NCBI RefSeq assembly: GCF_017741935.1
Contig: NZ_JAGHMH010000021.1
Location: 350,601 to 414,600 of the forward strand
Direction of reading: 5' to 3'
Length of the DNA stretch: 64,000 nucleotides
DNA from: Rhizobium sp. 16-449-1b
GTDB taxonomy: Bacteria > Pseudomonadota > Alphaproteobacteria > Rhizobiales > Rhizobiaceae
Under the pieces are notes generated by a model. That model made no database searches. It worked only from the letters and a program-made list of their open reading frames with translations, and was not told where the DNA came from. Each line of letters opens with the position of its first letter. Within the stretch, counting starts at the first letter, position 1. A program made the translations under genes and the position numbers. This document shows positions 24,731 through 32,879 of this stretch, piece after piece.

Positions 24731-25960
24731 ATGTTCCGATCCAAGCTTCATTTACTGCTCGCCACAACGATCATCGCCGGTACGGTTGCACCCCTGACGT
24801 TGCGCGCCGAGGAAGAAAGCCGCGAGACCTGGCGCCTCTTCGTTGCCGACCATACGCAGCCGATCGTTCGCGCTATCGATCTTGGTAGCGACAAGGAAAT
24901 CGGTCGTTTCGAATTGGAGGGGTATGCGGCGCTGTCGCTCAGCGATACCGGCCGCACCGTGTTCGCGATCCAGGGCGACCAGAATGTCGTCCACGCGATC
25001 GACACGGGCATTGCCCTGTCCGACCATGGCGAACATCGCGACATCGAGATCAAGGATCCGAAACTGCTGGCGCCGACGATTAAAGGCCAGAAGCCGGGCC
25101 ACGTGGTCGTGCATGGAGACGACCTTGCCGTCTTTTTCGATCGTGGAAGCAGCTTCGACCTTCTCAAGGAAAGCGCGCTGCAGGCAGGCAAGGCAGATCC
25201 CAAACCATACGACACCACAGCCGCCCACCACGGCGTTGCCGTTCCGATGGGCAATTATCTTCTTGTCTCCGTACCAAACATGGAGGCACCGGCCAAGCAG
25301 GGGGAATTGCCGCCGCGCCTTGGTCTTCGCGTGCTCGACAGGGACGGAAAGCAGGTTGGCGATGTGGCGAAATGCACGGGCCTCCATGGCGAGGCAACCT
25401 CCGCGCGTCTTGTCGCCTTCGGTTGCGAGGAAGGTGTCCTTGTCGTACGGCCTGGCGGGATCGATGGGCCGAAGATCGAAATGCTGAGCTATGGCGATGG
25501 AATGCCAAAGGGCAAGGTCTCGACGCTTCTTGGCGGAACCTCCATGCAGTTCTTTCTCGGGAACTATGGGGAAGACAAGGTGGTGCTGATCGATCCCGAC
25601 GACCAAAAGCCCTATCGCCTCGTCGACCTGCCCGTGCGCCGCATCGATTTCGCGCTCGACCCCGCAAGGCCCCACAATGCCTATGTCCTGACGGAAGATG
25701 GCAAGCTTCATCTGCTGGACGTCGTCGATGGCAGCATCAAGAGGTCGGTATCGGTCACCGAGCCCTATAGCAAGGATGGCCATTGGCGCGACCCGCGACC
25801 GCGCCTTGCCGTTGCCGGCGACCACATCGCCGTAACCGATCCGCGCCATAGCCTGGTTCGCATGGTTGATGCTGAGACATTCAAGGAAGACAGGACGATC
25901 GCCGTTGAAGGACAGCCCTTCGCAATTGTCGCGGTCGGCGGGTCGGGTGCAGTGCACTAG
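24731..25960 (+). CDS. aztD: zinc metallochaperone AztD
   Basis: 409 residues with a signal peptide (SKLHLLLATTIIAGTVAPLT, cleavage near residue 26). The mature part is a beta-propeller-type repeat protein with AztD marks: WRLFVADHTQPIVRAIDLGS, DTGIALSDHGEHRDIEIKDP, AAHHGVAVPMGNYLLVSVPN and KCTGLHGEATSARLVAFGCE. The His-rich DHGEHRD segment is the likely zinc site, and the two Cys can form the known disulphide. In Paracoccus-type loci AztD passes zinc to the binding protein AztC of the AztABC importer. Here no aztABC is adjacent. GGGAGACATCC precedes the ATG, and a Zur-like box overlaps the promoter. Confidence 0.85.
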   Translation: MFRSKLHLLLATTIIAGTVAPLTLRAEEESRETWRLFVADHTQPIVRAIDLGSDKEIGRFELEGYAALSLSDTGRTVFAIQGDQNVVHAIDTGIALSDHGEHRDIEIKDPKLLAPTIKGQKPGHVVVHGDDLAVFFDRGSSFDLLKESALQAGKADPKPYDTTAAHHGVAVPMGNYLLVSVPNMEAPAKQGELPPRLGLRVLDRDGKQVGDVAKCTGLHGEATSARLVAFGCEEGVLVVRPGGIDGPKIEMLSYGDGMPKGKVSTLLGGTSMQFFLGNYGEDKVVLIDPDDQKPYRLVDLPVRRIDFALDPARPHNAYVLTEDGKLHLLDVVDGSIKRSVSVTEPYSKDGHWRDPRPRLAVAGDHIAVTDPRHSLVRMVDAETFKEDRTIAVEGQPFAIVAVGGSGAVH

Positions 25961-25967
25961 CCGCAGA

Positions 25968-25997
25968 GGGGAGCGCCTGCCCACGCTGGCGCTCCCC
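25968..25997. terminator. bidirectional terminator between aztD and metR
   Basis: GGGGAGCGCC, ten-base loop, GGCGCTCCCC, then TTATG. A perfect 10-bp stem starting seven bases after the aztD stop; metR converges from the other side, ending at 26090. Confidence 0.7.
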
Positions 25998-26089
25998 TTA
26001 TGAATTCGAACGTTGCGCCCCACAGGCCCCGTGATGTTACAGCGTGCAAGAGCCGTGGGCCGGCGAGGCGGACCGAAGATATCGCCACG

Positions 26090-26977
26090 TCAGGCCGATA
26101 TCCGGCGCGAGGTCGCGAGAAACCCCGATATGAAATCGAGCGTGTCGTCACCTTCTCTTAGACCGAGATGAATGCTCTTCCGAATCCCGCTTTGCCCGAT
26201 GCTGACGGGCCGGACACCGAGCTCCGCCGCTTCCCGGCGCACCAGCCAGTTCGGAATGGCGCTCACCCCGCGTCCGGCCGCGACGAGCTGGAGCATCATT
26301 TCCGTCGTCTCCACATTGCGGTGGTGGCGCGGTCGGCAGTTGGCGGGCACCAGAAAATGCGTAAACACATCCAGCCGCTCCGGCGGCACCGGGTAGGTCA
26401 ACAGCGTCTCATCCAGGAGGTCCGTTGGCTCGGCATGGCGCTTCAGCGCCAGCGGATGATCGACTGGCACGGCGAGCACCAACTCGTAATCGAACACCGG
26501 CAAATAGTGGATGCCCGGTGTCTCGATCGGATCCGGCGTGATCAGAATATCGATTTCGTATCCCGTCAGTGCCGCTACGCCGCCGAAGGCGAAGGATGTC
26601 GTCAGTTCGAGGTCCACATCCGGCCAGTCCATGAGATAGGGCTTCGTGACACCCATGAGCCATTGGTGGCAGGGATGGCACTCCATGCCGATCCTGAGCG
26701 ATCCTCGCTGACCATGGCGATAATCCAACAGGACGGTCTCAGCTCTTTCGATCTGCGGCAGGACTCGCTGCGCAAGCCCCACGATGTAGCGGCCGGCCTC
26801 CGTGAGACGAAGGTTGCGGCCGTCCTTCTCCCACATCGCGACGCCATAGCGTTCTTCGAGCTTGCGGATCGTATGACTGAGAGCGGATTGGGAAACGTTC
26901 AGCCGCTCCGCCGCAGCCGTCAGACTGCCCAGGCGGTCGACCTCGCGCAGGATCGACAGATGTTGCCTATCCAGCAT
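26090..26977 (-). CDS. metR: MetR-type LysR regulator of methionine synthesis
   Basis: 295 residues. N-terminal LysR HTH (GSLTAAAERLNVSQSALSHT, then IRKLEERYGVAMWEKDGRNL) and an effector domain with the MetR-specific run RIGMECHPCHQWLMGVTKPY, DVDLELTTSFAFGGVAAL and VDHPLALKRH. MetR senses homocysteine and controls methionine synthase genes. It is divergent from mesX-mesD across a ~590-base region, and its own leader carries a cobalamin riboswitch. The ATG at 26977 is preceded by GGGCAGGCG. A 27-codon leader frame (27063 to 26980) ends two bases before it. Confidence 0.85.
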   Translation of the reverse strand: MLDRQHLSILREVDRLGSLTAAAERLNVSQSALSHTIRKLEERYGVAMWEKDGRNLRLTEAGRYIVGLAQRVLPQIERAETVLLDYRHGQRGSLRIGMECHPCHQWLMGVTKPYLMDWPDVDLELTTSFAFGGVAALTGYEIDILITPDPIETPGIHYLPVFDYELVLAVPVDHPLALKRHAEPTDLLDETLLTYPVPPERLDVFTHFLVPANCRPRHHRNVETTEMMLQLVAAGRGVSAIPNWLVRREAAELGVRPVSIGQSGIRKSIHLGLREGDDTLDFISGFLATSRRISA

Positions 26978-26979
26978 CG

Positions 26980-27063
26980 TTACGCCTGCCCATCATTGAG
27001 AGCGACGACGCCGTGCTGGGCGGATCTTTGTATCGTGGAGGTTTCTGTCATCGGTACTGCCAT
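26980..27063 (-). CDS. possible 27-residue leader peptide before metR
   Basis: ATG 27063 opens a short frame (MAVPMTETSTIQRSAQHGVV...) that stops with TAA two bases before the metR ATG. It lies downstream of the riboswitch. The spacing suggests translational coupling, but there is no clear ribosome site and it may be chance. Confidence 0.25.
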   Translation of the reverse strand: MAVPMTETSTIQRSAQHGVVALNDGQA

Positions 27064-27135
27064 CAGGTTGCGGCAGGGCAGGACGATGACGCAGAGACGA
27101 CGGCACGGGAATGCTGACGCGAAAGCGGCACTCCG

Positions 27136-27157
27136 GGACACCCCGCCCGTGGACGTT
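27136..27157 (-). promoter_or_regulatory. conserved element 3' of cobalamin riboswitch (copy 2)
   Basis: Identical over 22 bases to 24277-24298, at the same place relative to the B12 box of the riboswitch. Probably part of the shared expression platform. Confidence 0.5.
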
Positions 27158-27165
27158 ATCGATCG

Positions 27166-27325
27166 CGGCAGGTCTCCTGGCTCACGGGTCTTCGCTCTGG
27201 TCCGTCTTCCCGAGGCTGGCCTCAGTGACTTCTATGGACTTTCGCTCGCCGCTTACAGTTGCGGGGGCAGCTTCGGCCTCGGGCTGTAAATCAAACCCTC
27301 ACCGAATTCCCTCTTAGCTCCAGCG
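27166..27325 (-). ncRNA. cobalamin (B12) riboswitch upstream of metR
   Basis: On the minus strand: GGGAATTCGGTGAGG, GCTGCCCCCGCAACTGTAAG with CGGCGAGC, GTCACTGAGGCC, TCGGGAAGACGG and the B12 box GAGCCAGGAGACCTGCC. These match the cobalamin riboswitch consensus in order and spacing. It lies in the leader of metR, about 190 bases before its start codon, and points away from mesX-mesD. B12 would therefore lower MetR and, indirectly, the B12-independent methionine synthase. Confidence 0.92.
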
Positions 27326-27430
27326 CATTGGCGCGCCTGAGAACCACGATGACCAACCAATGTCTGATGTCGCCGAAGTGGTCAAGACGTGATCATCAGT
27401 GCCGCGCGAGGTTCGGCGCCCGCCTTTAAA

Positions 27431-27449
27431 CCATGAGCACGGCTCATGG
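27431..27449. promoter_or_regulatory. palindromic operator candidate upstream of mesX
   Basis: CCATGAGC, three bases, GCTCATGG: a perfect 8-bp inverted repeat, with a third half-site CCATGAG at 27452-27458. It is ~120 bases before the mesX start. MetR is the obvious candidate to bind it, but its alphaproteobacterial site is not something I can confirm from this sequence. Confidence 0.45.
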
Positions 27450-27567
27450 CTCCATGAGATAAAACCAATATTTCCCGCTCAGTCCGTCAGGCATAAGAGG
27501 CGGACAGCTTCAGGAGAGACAGTCCGGAGACTGCCGACTGAGAACCCCATTAGGATGCCGGATCGCG

Positions 27568-28551
27568 ATGAGTACAGAGCTCAAGTTTACCATTAAGAGC
27601 ATTTGCTTCGATGAGGACTATCGCCCCGCGGAACATACGCGGGTTACCACAAACTTTGCCAATCTGGCGCGAGGCAAGAGCCGCCGGGAGAACCTGCGCA
27701 ACGCGCTCAGGATGATCGACAACCGTTTCAACGCCCTGGCGCATTGGGACAATCCCAAAGGCGATCGCTATGCGGTCGAACTCGACATCATTTCCGTCGA
27801 GATGAACATCGATGCGCAAGGCGCCAATGATCCTTTCCCGCTGATCGAGATATTGAAGACGACCATCCTCGACGGAAAGACCCACGAGCGCATCGAGGGC
27901 ATTGTCGGCAACAACTTCTCCTCCTATGTCCGGGATTACGACTTCAGCGTCGTGCTGCCTGAGTACAACAGGGATCGCTCTGCATTCGCCGCGCCAGCCG
28001 ATTTTGGCGATCTGCATGGAAACCTGTTCAAGTGCTTCGTGAGCTCCGACGCCTACAAAGCGCATTTTCACAAGGCGCCGGTCATTTGCCTGAGCGCCTC
28101 GAGCAGCAAGACATATCGCAGGACAGGAAATCAACATCCCGTATTGGGTGTCGAGTACGAACAAGATGAATTGTCTTCGACGGATCTCTACTTCCAGAAA
28201 ATGGGGCTAAAGGTTCGCTTCTTCATGCCTCCCAACAGCGTTGCGCCCTTCGCATTCTATTTCCTCGGCGACCTGCTCGACGACTACACCAATCTTGAAC
28301 TGATCAGCACCATCAGCACGATGGAGACGTTTCAGAAGATCTATCGGCCCGAGATCTACAACGCCAACTCTGCGGCAGGCGCCTGCTATCAGCCCAACCT
28401 GAAGCACCAGGACTATTCGCTCACGCGCATCGTCTACGACCGCGAGGAACGGAGCCGGCTGGCTGTCGAGCAGGGAAGGTTTGCCGAGGAGCACTTCATC
28501 AAGCCGTACAAGACCATTCTTGAACAATGGTCTGCCAATCACGTTCGCTGA
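27568..28551 (+). CDS. mesX: MesX (DUF1852), partner of methionine synthase MesD
   Basis: 327 residues beginning MSTELKFTIKSICFDEDYRP, with TTNFANLARGKSRRENLRNA, LRMIDNRFNALAHWDNPKGD and FYFLGDLLDDYTNLELISTI. This is DUF1852, found next to a short MetE-like protein. Published work on folate-independent methionine synthases named this pair MesX and MesD; MesD activity needs MesX and oxygen. The gene ends 28 bases before mesD. The true methyl donor for the pair is not settled, as far as I know. B12 repression is probably indirect, through the metR riboswitch. Confidence 0.85.
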   Translation: MSTELKFTIKSICFDEDYRPAEHTRVTTNFANLARGKSRRENLRNALRMIDNRFNALAHWDNPKGDRYAVELDIISVEMNIDAQGANDPFPLIEILKTTILDGKTHERIEGIVGNNFSSYVRDYDFSVVLPEYNRDRSAFAAPADFGDLHGNLFKCFVSSDAYKAHFHKAPVICLSASSSKTYRRTGNQHPVLGVEYEQDELSSTDLYFQKMGLKVRFFMPPNSVAPFAFYFLGDLLDDYTNLELISTISTMETFQKIYRPEIYNANSAAGACYQPNLKHQDYSLTRIVYDREERSRLAVEQGRFAEEHFIKPYKTILEQWSANHVR

Positions 28552-28579
28552 CGAACCAAAGACACAAGGCTCGCCTATT

Positions 28580-29608
28580 ATGAAAAGACTGTTGCCCACC
28601 TCAACCGCCGGCAGCTTGCCCAAACCCTCGTGGTTGGCTCAGCCCGAAAAACTCTGGTCGCCATGGAAGTTGCAGGACGAGGAATTGGCCGAGGGCAAGC
28701 GAGACGCCCTGCGTTTGGCCCTGGACGATCAACGACAGGCAGGCATCGATATCGTCAGTGACGGCGAGCAGACGCGCCAGCACTTCGTCACGACATTCGT
28801 CGAGCACTTGAGCGGTGTCGATTTCGAGAAACGCGAGACGGTCAGGATTCGCAATCGCTATGATGCGAGCGTACCGACAGTCGTTGGTGCGGTGTCTCGG
28901 CCAAAGTCGGTCTTTGTCGAGGATGCCAGGTTTCTGCGTCAGCAGACCAGTCAGCCGATCAAATGGGCCTTGCCGGGACCCATGACGATGATCGATACGC
29001 TCTATGACGCGCACTACAAAAGCCGCGAAAAGCTCGCCTGGGAGTTCGCCGGGATCCTCAATGAGGAAGCGAGGGAATTGGAAGCTGCTGGTGTCGACAT
29101 CATCCAGTTCGATGAGCCCGCGTTCAATGTCTTCTTTGATGAGGTGAATGATTGGGGCGTCGCGACCCTGGAGAAGGCGATCGAAGGCCTGAAGTGCGAG
29201 ACAGCCGTCCATATCTGCTATGGCTACGGCATCAAGGCCAATACCGATTGGAAAAAGACCCTGGGGTCGGAGTGGCGGCAGTATGAAGAATCCTTCCCTA
29301 AGCTGCAGAGGTCCAATATCGATCTGATCTCCCTGGAGTGCCACAACTCCCATGTGCCGATCGACCTCATTGAACTCCTTCGAGGCAAGAAGGTGATGGT
29401 GGGGGCGATCGACGTTGCGTCCGATACCATAGAGACACCGCAGGAAGTCGCCGATACCCTGCGAAAAGCACTGCAGTTCGTGGATGCCGACAAACTTTAT
29501 CCCTGCACCAACTGCGGCATGGCGCCCCTGTCTCGTCAAGTCGCACGGGGCAAACTGAAAGCCTTGAGCGCCGGCGCCGAGATCATTCGAAGGGAACTCT
29601 CGGCATAG
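28580..29608 (+). CDS. mesD: core-MetE methionine synthase MesD
   Basis: 342 residues, so only the catalytic half of MetE (full MetE is ~750). Marks: TSTAGSLPKPSWLAQPEKLW, SDGEQTRQHFVTTFVEHLSG, WALPGPMTMIDTLYDAHYKS, DIIQFDEPAFNVFFDEVNDW and the zinc site His in AVHICYGYG, Glu/Cys in SLECHNSH and Cys in CTNCGMAPL. It methylates homocysteine to methionine without cobalamin and, for this group, without methyltetrahydrofolate. Encoded directly after mesX and probably translated from one mRNA. A LysR remnant follows. Confidence 0.88.
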   Translation: MKRLLPTSTAGSLPKPSWLAQPEKLWSPWKLQDEELAEGKRDALRLALDDQRQAGIDIVSDGEQTRQHFVTTFVEHLSGVDFEKRETVRIRNRYDASVPTVVGAVSRPKSVFVEDARFLRQQTSQPIKWALPGPMTMIDTLYDAHYKSREKLAWEFAGILNEEARELEAAGVDIIQFDEPAFNVFFDEVNDWGVATLEKAIEGLKCETAVHICYGYGIKANTDWKKTLGSEWRQYEESFPKLQRSNIDLISLECHNSHVPIDLIELLRGKKVMVGAIDVASDTIETPQEVADTLRKALQFVDADKLYPCTNCGMAPLSRQVARGKLKALSAGAEIIRRELSA

Positions 29609-29616
29609 GAATGGGC

Positions 29617-29835
29617 GAGCATCGGGAAACCGACATCAACATGTTGGATCACCGCTTCGGCGACGCGTTCATTCCTGAGGATCTCGTCCAACCCGATCTT
29701 CTGGAGGGATGCCTCATTCGCGTTCTCGAGCAATGGTGCGCGCCATTTCCAGGCTACCATCTCTATTTTCCCAGCCGCCGCCAATCTTCGGCGGCATTTT
29801 CGGTGCTTCTGGACGCGCTTCGCTACAAGCGGTGA
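29617..29835 (+). pseudogene. LysR-type regulator, 3' remnant
   Basis: The frame reads MLDHRFGDAFIPEDLVQPDL, then RVLEQWCAPFPGYHLYFPSR and RQSSAAFSVLLDALRYKR before a TGA at 29833. This is the extreme C-terminus of a LysR-family effector domain (L-x-x-W-C-P-P-F-P-G-Y-H-L-Y-P-S-R-R-Q). The rest of the gene is missing; upstream is mesD. A degraded leftover of a deletion or insertion. Confidence 0.6.
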
Positions 29836-30285
29836 CGGCAATTCCATCGAGATGTTGTTGGACTTATCCCGGCAGACGACGTGGTTGTCGTGTCGGTTCA
29901 GTTCGCGGTAGCGACTACATGGAGAAAGAAGCGCCTGTTTGAATCCAGTGATCGCTGCAGAGCGCCGCGGCACTTCGTTCTGCTCATAGGACAACCTCCC
30001 CCTGCGCCGGTGTAGTTGCGCATTGATGCTCCCCATTCATAAACCTTATCGGCCGGCAGGACCTAACCGTATGCATCATACCTCTCTATCTTGAGGATGA
30101 ATATTTTGGCGAATGCATTGATGGACCTGAAGATCGCGAGCTGCTTGATCGTGCTTGGACAATGCTCTGGCCGCTTTGTCGTGAACCGCGCGCCCTCATG
30201 TTCGTCAATATCCCATCGACCGGCATTGGTCCCTGCAGGACTGTATGCACTATTCGGTCATCGGACAATTTGAAGGAAAAGTCGT
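29836..30285. other. intergenic, no intact gene
   Basis: 450 bases with broken frames. A plus-strand stretch at about 30093-30200 reads EDEYFGECIDGPEDRELLDR, then AWTMLWPLCREPRALMF, with no start or ribosome site; it could be a gene fragment that I cannot name. Confidence 0.35.
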
Positions 30286-31278
30286 ATGAAAACACGTCTA
30301 CTTGGCAAAAGTGGTCTTGAGGTATCGGCGATTGGGCTTGGCTGCATGGGCATGAGCCAGTCTTACGGCACCAGGCCGGACGAAACGGAAATGATTGATG
30401 TCCTTCGCGGGGCAGTGGATGCCGGACTTACCTTCTTCGATACGGCAGAGGCTTATGGACCGTTTATCAACGAGAGCCTTGTTGGCAAGGCGCTCGCTCC
30501 TGTCCGCGATCGGGTTGTCATCGCAACGAAGTTCGGCTTTGACATCAAGCCCGACGGTACCCCTTGGTCCGGCGTCAACAGCCGACCGGAGCATATCCGC
30601 GCCGTCGCCGAGGCATCGCTGAAGCGGCTGGATATCGAGACGATCGACCTCTTCTACCAGCATCGCGTCGATCCGAATGTGCCGATCGAAGATGTCGCTG
30701 GAACGGTTAAGGATCTGGTTGCCGAGGGTAAGGTCAAGCATTTTGGCATGTCCGAAGCCGGCGCCCAGACGATCCGCCGCGCCCATGCGGTCCAACCGGT
30801 CACGGCCCTACAAAGCGAGTATTCCCTGTGGTGGCGTCCGCTTGAGACGGAAATCCTGCCGCTGCTGGAAGAGCTCGGCATCGGCCTTGTCCCCTACAGC
30901 CCCCTCGGGAGTGGCTTCCTGACCGGAAGCATTGACCAGAGCACGACCTTCGTCAGCACCGATATGCGCAACAACATGCCGCGGTTTACGACGCAAGCGC
31001 GGCAGGCAAACCAGGTTCTGATCGATCTGCTCGCCGTGATCGCCAAGCGCAAGGACGCCACCACTGCGCAGATCGCGCTGGCCTGGTTGCTGAAGCAGAA
31101 GCCCTGGATCGTGCCGATCCCCGGCACAACAAAACTGTCGCGTATCAACGAGAACATTGGCGCGACGGAAATCGAGCTTTCCGACGAAGACCTGCGGGAA
31201 ATCGAGGCAGCGGTCGCGCAGATCGATCTGCATGCCAGCCGTTATCCGGATCATCTGGAAAAACTCACCGGCATCTAA
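30286..31278 (+). CDS. aldo/keto reductase
   Basis: 330 residues. The catalytic tetrad is visible: Asp52 and Tyr57 (FFDTAEAYGP), Lys82 (VIATKFGF) and His126 (DLFYQHRVDP). PYSPLGSGFLTGSIDQ and WIVPIPGTTKLSRINENIGA complete the NADPH-binding part. This is the AKR13-like branch common in rhizobia, acting on small aldehydes or ketones in the cytosol. GAAGGAAAAGTCGT precedes the ATG. Stand-alone gene; the PQQ-type dehydrogenase follows after ~140 bases. Confidence 0.88.
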   Translation: MKTRLLGKSGLEVSAIGLGCMGMSQSYGTRPDETEMIDVLRGAVDAGLTFFDTAEAYGPFINESLVGKALAPVRDRVVIATKFGFDIKPDGTPWSGVNSRPEHIRAVAEASLKRLDIETIDLFYQHRVDPNVPIEDVAGTVKDLVAEGKVKHFGMSEAGAQTIRRAHAVQPVTALQSEYSLWWRPLETEILPLLEELGIGLVPYSPLGSGFLTGSIDQSTTFVSTDMRNNMPRFTTQARQANQVLIDLLAVIAKRKDATTAQIALAWLLKQKPWIVPIPGTTKLSRINENIGATEIELSDEDLREIEAAVAQIDLHASRYPDHLEKLTGI

Positions 31279-31421
31279 GCGGACGCAGATAGCAGCCTCG
31301 CCCGCGCCCGAGCGGCTTCCGGCGGGGCCGCGGCGCCACAGATCGCCGCGAGCCTTCGCCTCCAATTGACACTGGATACCTTCGGCACAGGGCCGAAACA
31401 AACAGGAAGCGATGAATAGCC

Positions 31422-32552
31422 ATGAGATCAGTTCTTGCAATCGTAATGTGCTCACTTTCGATCGCGACGGCGAACGCACAGAGTATCAATGCCGGAGACC
31501 GGGATTACTCGACCACGCAACCGTTCACCGCAAGACCAGTGGCAGACTTCGACACGCCCTGGGCAATCGCATTCCTCCCAGACGGACGCCTGCTGGTGAC
31601 AGAAAAGCCGGGGCGCATGTTTCTCGTATCGCAAAGCGGACGGAAGACTCCGATCACCAACGTGCCTGACGTTGCGGCATCCGGGCAGAACGGCCTACTG
31701 GACGTTGCCGTATCGCCAACATACCGAAGCGACAGACGTATCTATATCAGCTATGTCGAGCCAGGTGACGGTGGCAGCGGACTCGCGCTAGCCGAAGCGA
31801 CGCTTGCTGTATCTGGGCCACAGGCGTCATTGCAGAACCTGAACGTGATCTGGCGGCAGACGCCGAAAGGCGGCCGGGGCCAGCCCGGCGGCATAATCGC
31901 GTTCGATCCGGCCGGGAGGCATCTCTTCCTTACCTCCGGAGACGGGATGATACCTTCTGGCGTGCAGGATCAGAACCAGACGCTCGGCAAGGTACTACGG
32001 CTCAATCTCGACGGCTCCACGCCGGACGACAATCCGCAGGTCGAAGATGGTGGGGTGCCTGCACAGACCTGGACGATGGGCCATCGCAACCCTTACGGTC
32101 TGGCGTTTGCGCCCGACGGAAAGTTATGGCTGCACGAGATGGGGCCGCGGGGCGGCGACGAGGTCAACCTGATTGAACCCGGCCGGAACTATGGATGGCC
32201 GCTGGTCTCGAACGGTGACAATTACAGCGGCACGCCGATCCCCCGGCATTCCACAAGGCCAGAACTTGCACCGCCCGCTCTCTACTGGAACCCGGTTATC
32301 GCGCCGGCCGGCATGGCATTCTACAACGGCCAGATGTTTCCTGAATGGCGTGGTTCGGCATTGATCGGCGGCCTGGTTGCTACCGGCCTGGTGCGGATAA
32401 GTTTTGCCGCAAACGGCGCGGTTGACGAGGCGGACCGCTGGGATATGCAGGCGCGAATCCGCGACGTTGCTGAGGCACCTGATGGCGCAGTATGGGTCAT
32501 CGAGGACGACAACCCCGGCCGCCTGCTTCGGCTGACGCCCTCCAGACAATAG
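31422..32552 (+). CDS. PQQ-dependent aldose/sorbosone dehydrogenase (YliI type)
   Basis: 376 residues with a signal peptide (MRSVLAIVMCSLSIATANAQ). The GSDH beta-propeller marks are FDTPWAIAFLPDGRLLVTEK, GQNGLLDVAVSPTY, FLTSGDG, MGHRNPYGLAFAPDGKLWLH and EMGPRGGDEVNLIEPGRNYG, plus a final WVIEDDNPGRLLRLTPS. These soluble periplasmic enzymes oxidise aldose sugars with PQQ. Normal length, intact. No PQQ biosynthesis gene is nearby. Confidence 0.88.
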   Translation: MRSVLAIVMCSLSIATANAQSINAGDRDYSTTQPFTARPVADFDTPWAIAFLPDGRLLVTEKPGRMFLVSQSGRKTPITNVPDVAASGQNGLLDVAVSPTYRSDRRIYISYVEPGDGGSGLALAEATLAVSGPQASLQNLNVIWRQTPKGGRGQPGGIIAFDPAGRHLFLTSGDGMIPSGVQDQNQTLGKVLRLNLDGSTPDDNPQVEDGGVPAQTWTMGHRNPYGLAFAPDGKLWLHEMGPRGGDEVNLIEPGRNYGWPLVSNGDNYSGTPIPRHSTRPELAPPALYWNPVIAPAGMAFYNGQMFPEWRGSALIGGLVATGLVRISFAANGAVDEADRWDMQARIRDVAEAPDGAVWVIEDDNPGRLLRLTPSRQ

Positions 32553-32879
32553 GAAATGACTGAGCACTATGGCCCGGCGAGTAGCTGCGGCGCCATAGCG
32601 ACGTCCTCCACCGCCGCCAGTGAAGCCATTTTGTCATCGCTCGCGCGCGAAAAGAGCAGTAGCCGGCATCGGCGACCGGTTCTAACGTGACCATGTCTTT
32701 CGACATCCAGGCGCACAATCCAGCCTCGCTTCAGCGGCAGACACTCTGACAACCTGACGGTTTGCGAACCACAGATGCCATCGGCGCCTGCGGAGGTAAC
32801 GGTTGTTGCCCGGATTGTACACGCCACCGCGCATTGCCGCGTCATGTCGCATGACACGGCCTTCAGAATGGGAACACAA
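32553..32879. other. intergenic, no convincing gene
   Basis: 327 bases before the next ABC binding protein. No coding sequence, structured RNA or clear operator seen; it should hold that gene's promoter. Confidence 0.4.

Noticed and set aside
29536..30036. 166-codon minus-strand frame downstream of mesD
   Set aside because: It is antisense to the end of mesD and to the LysR remnant, which has clear family sequence on the plus strand.
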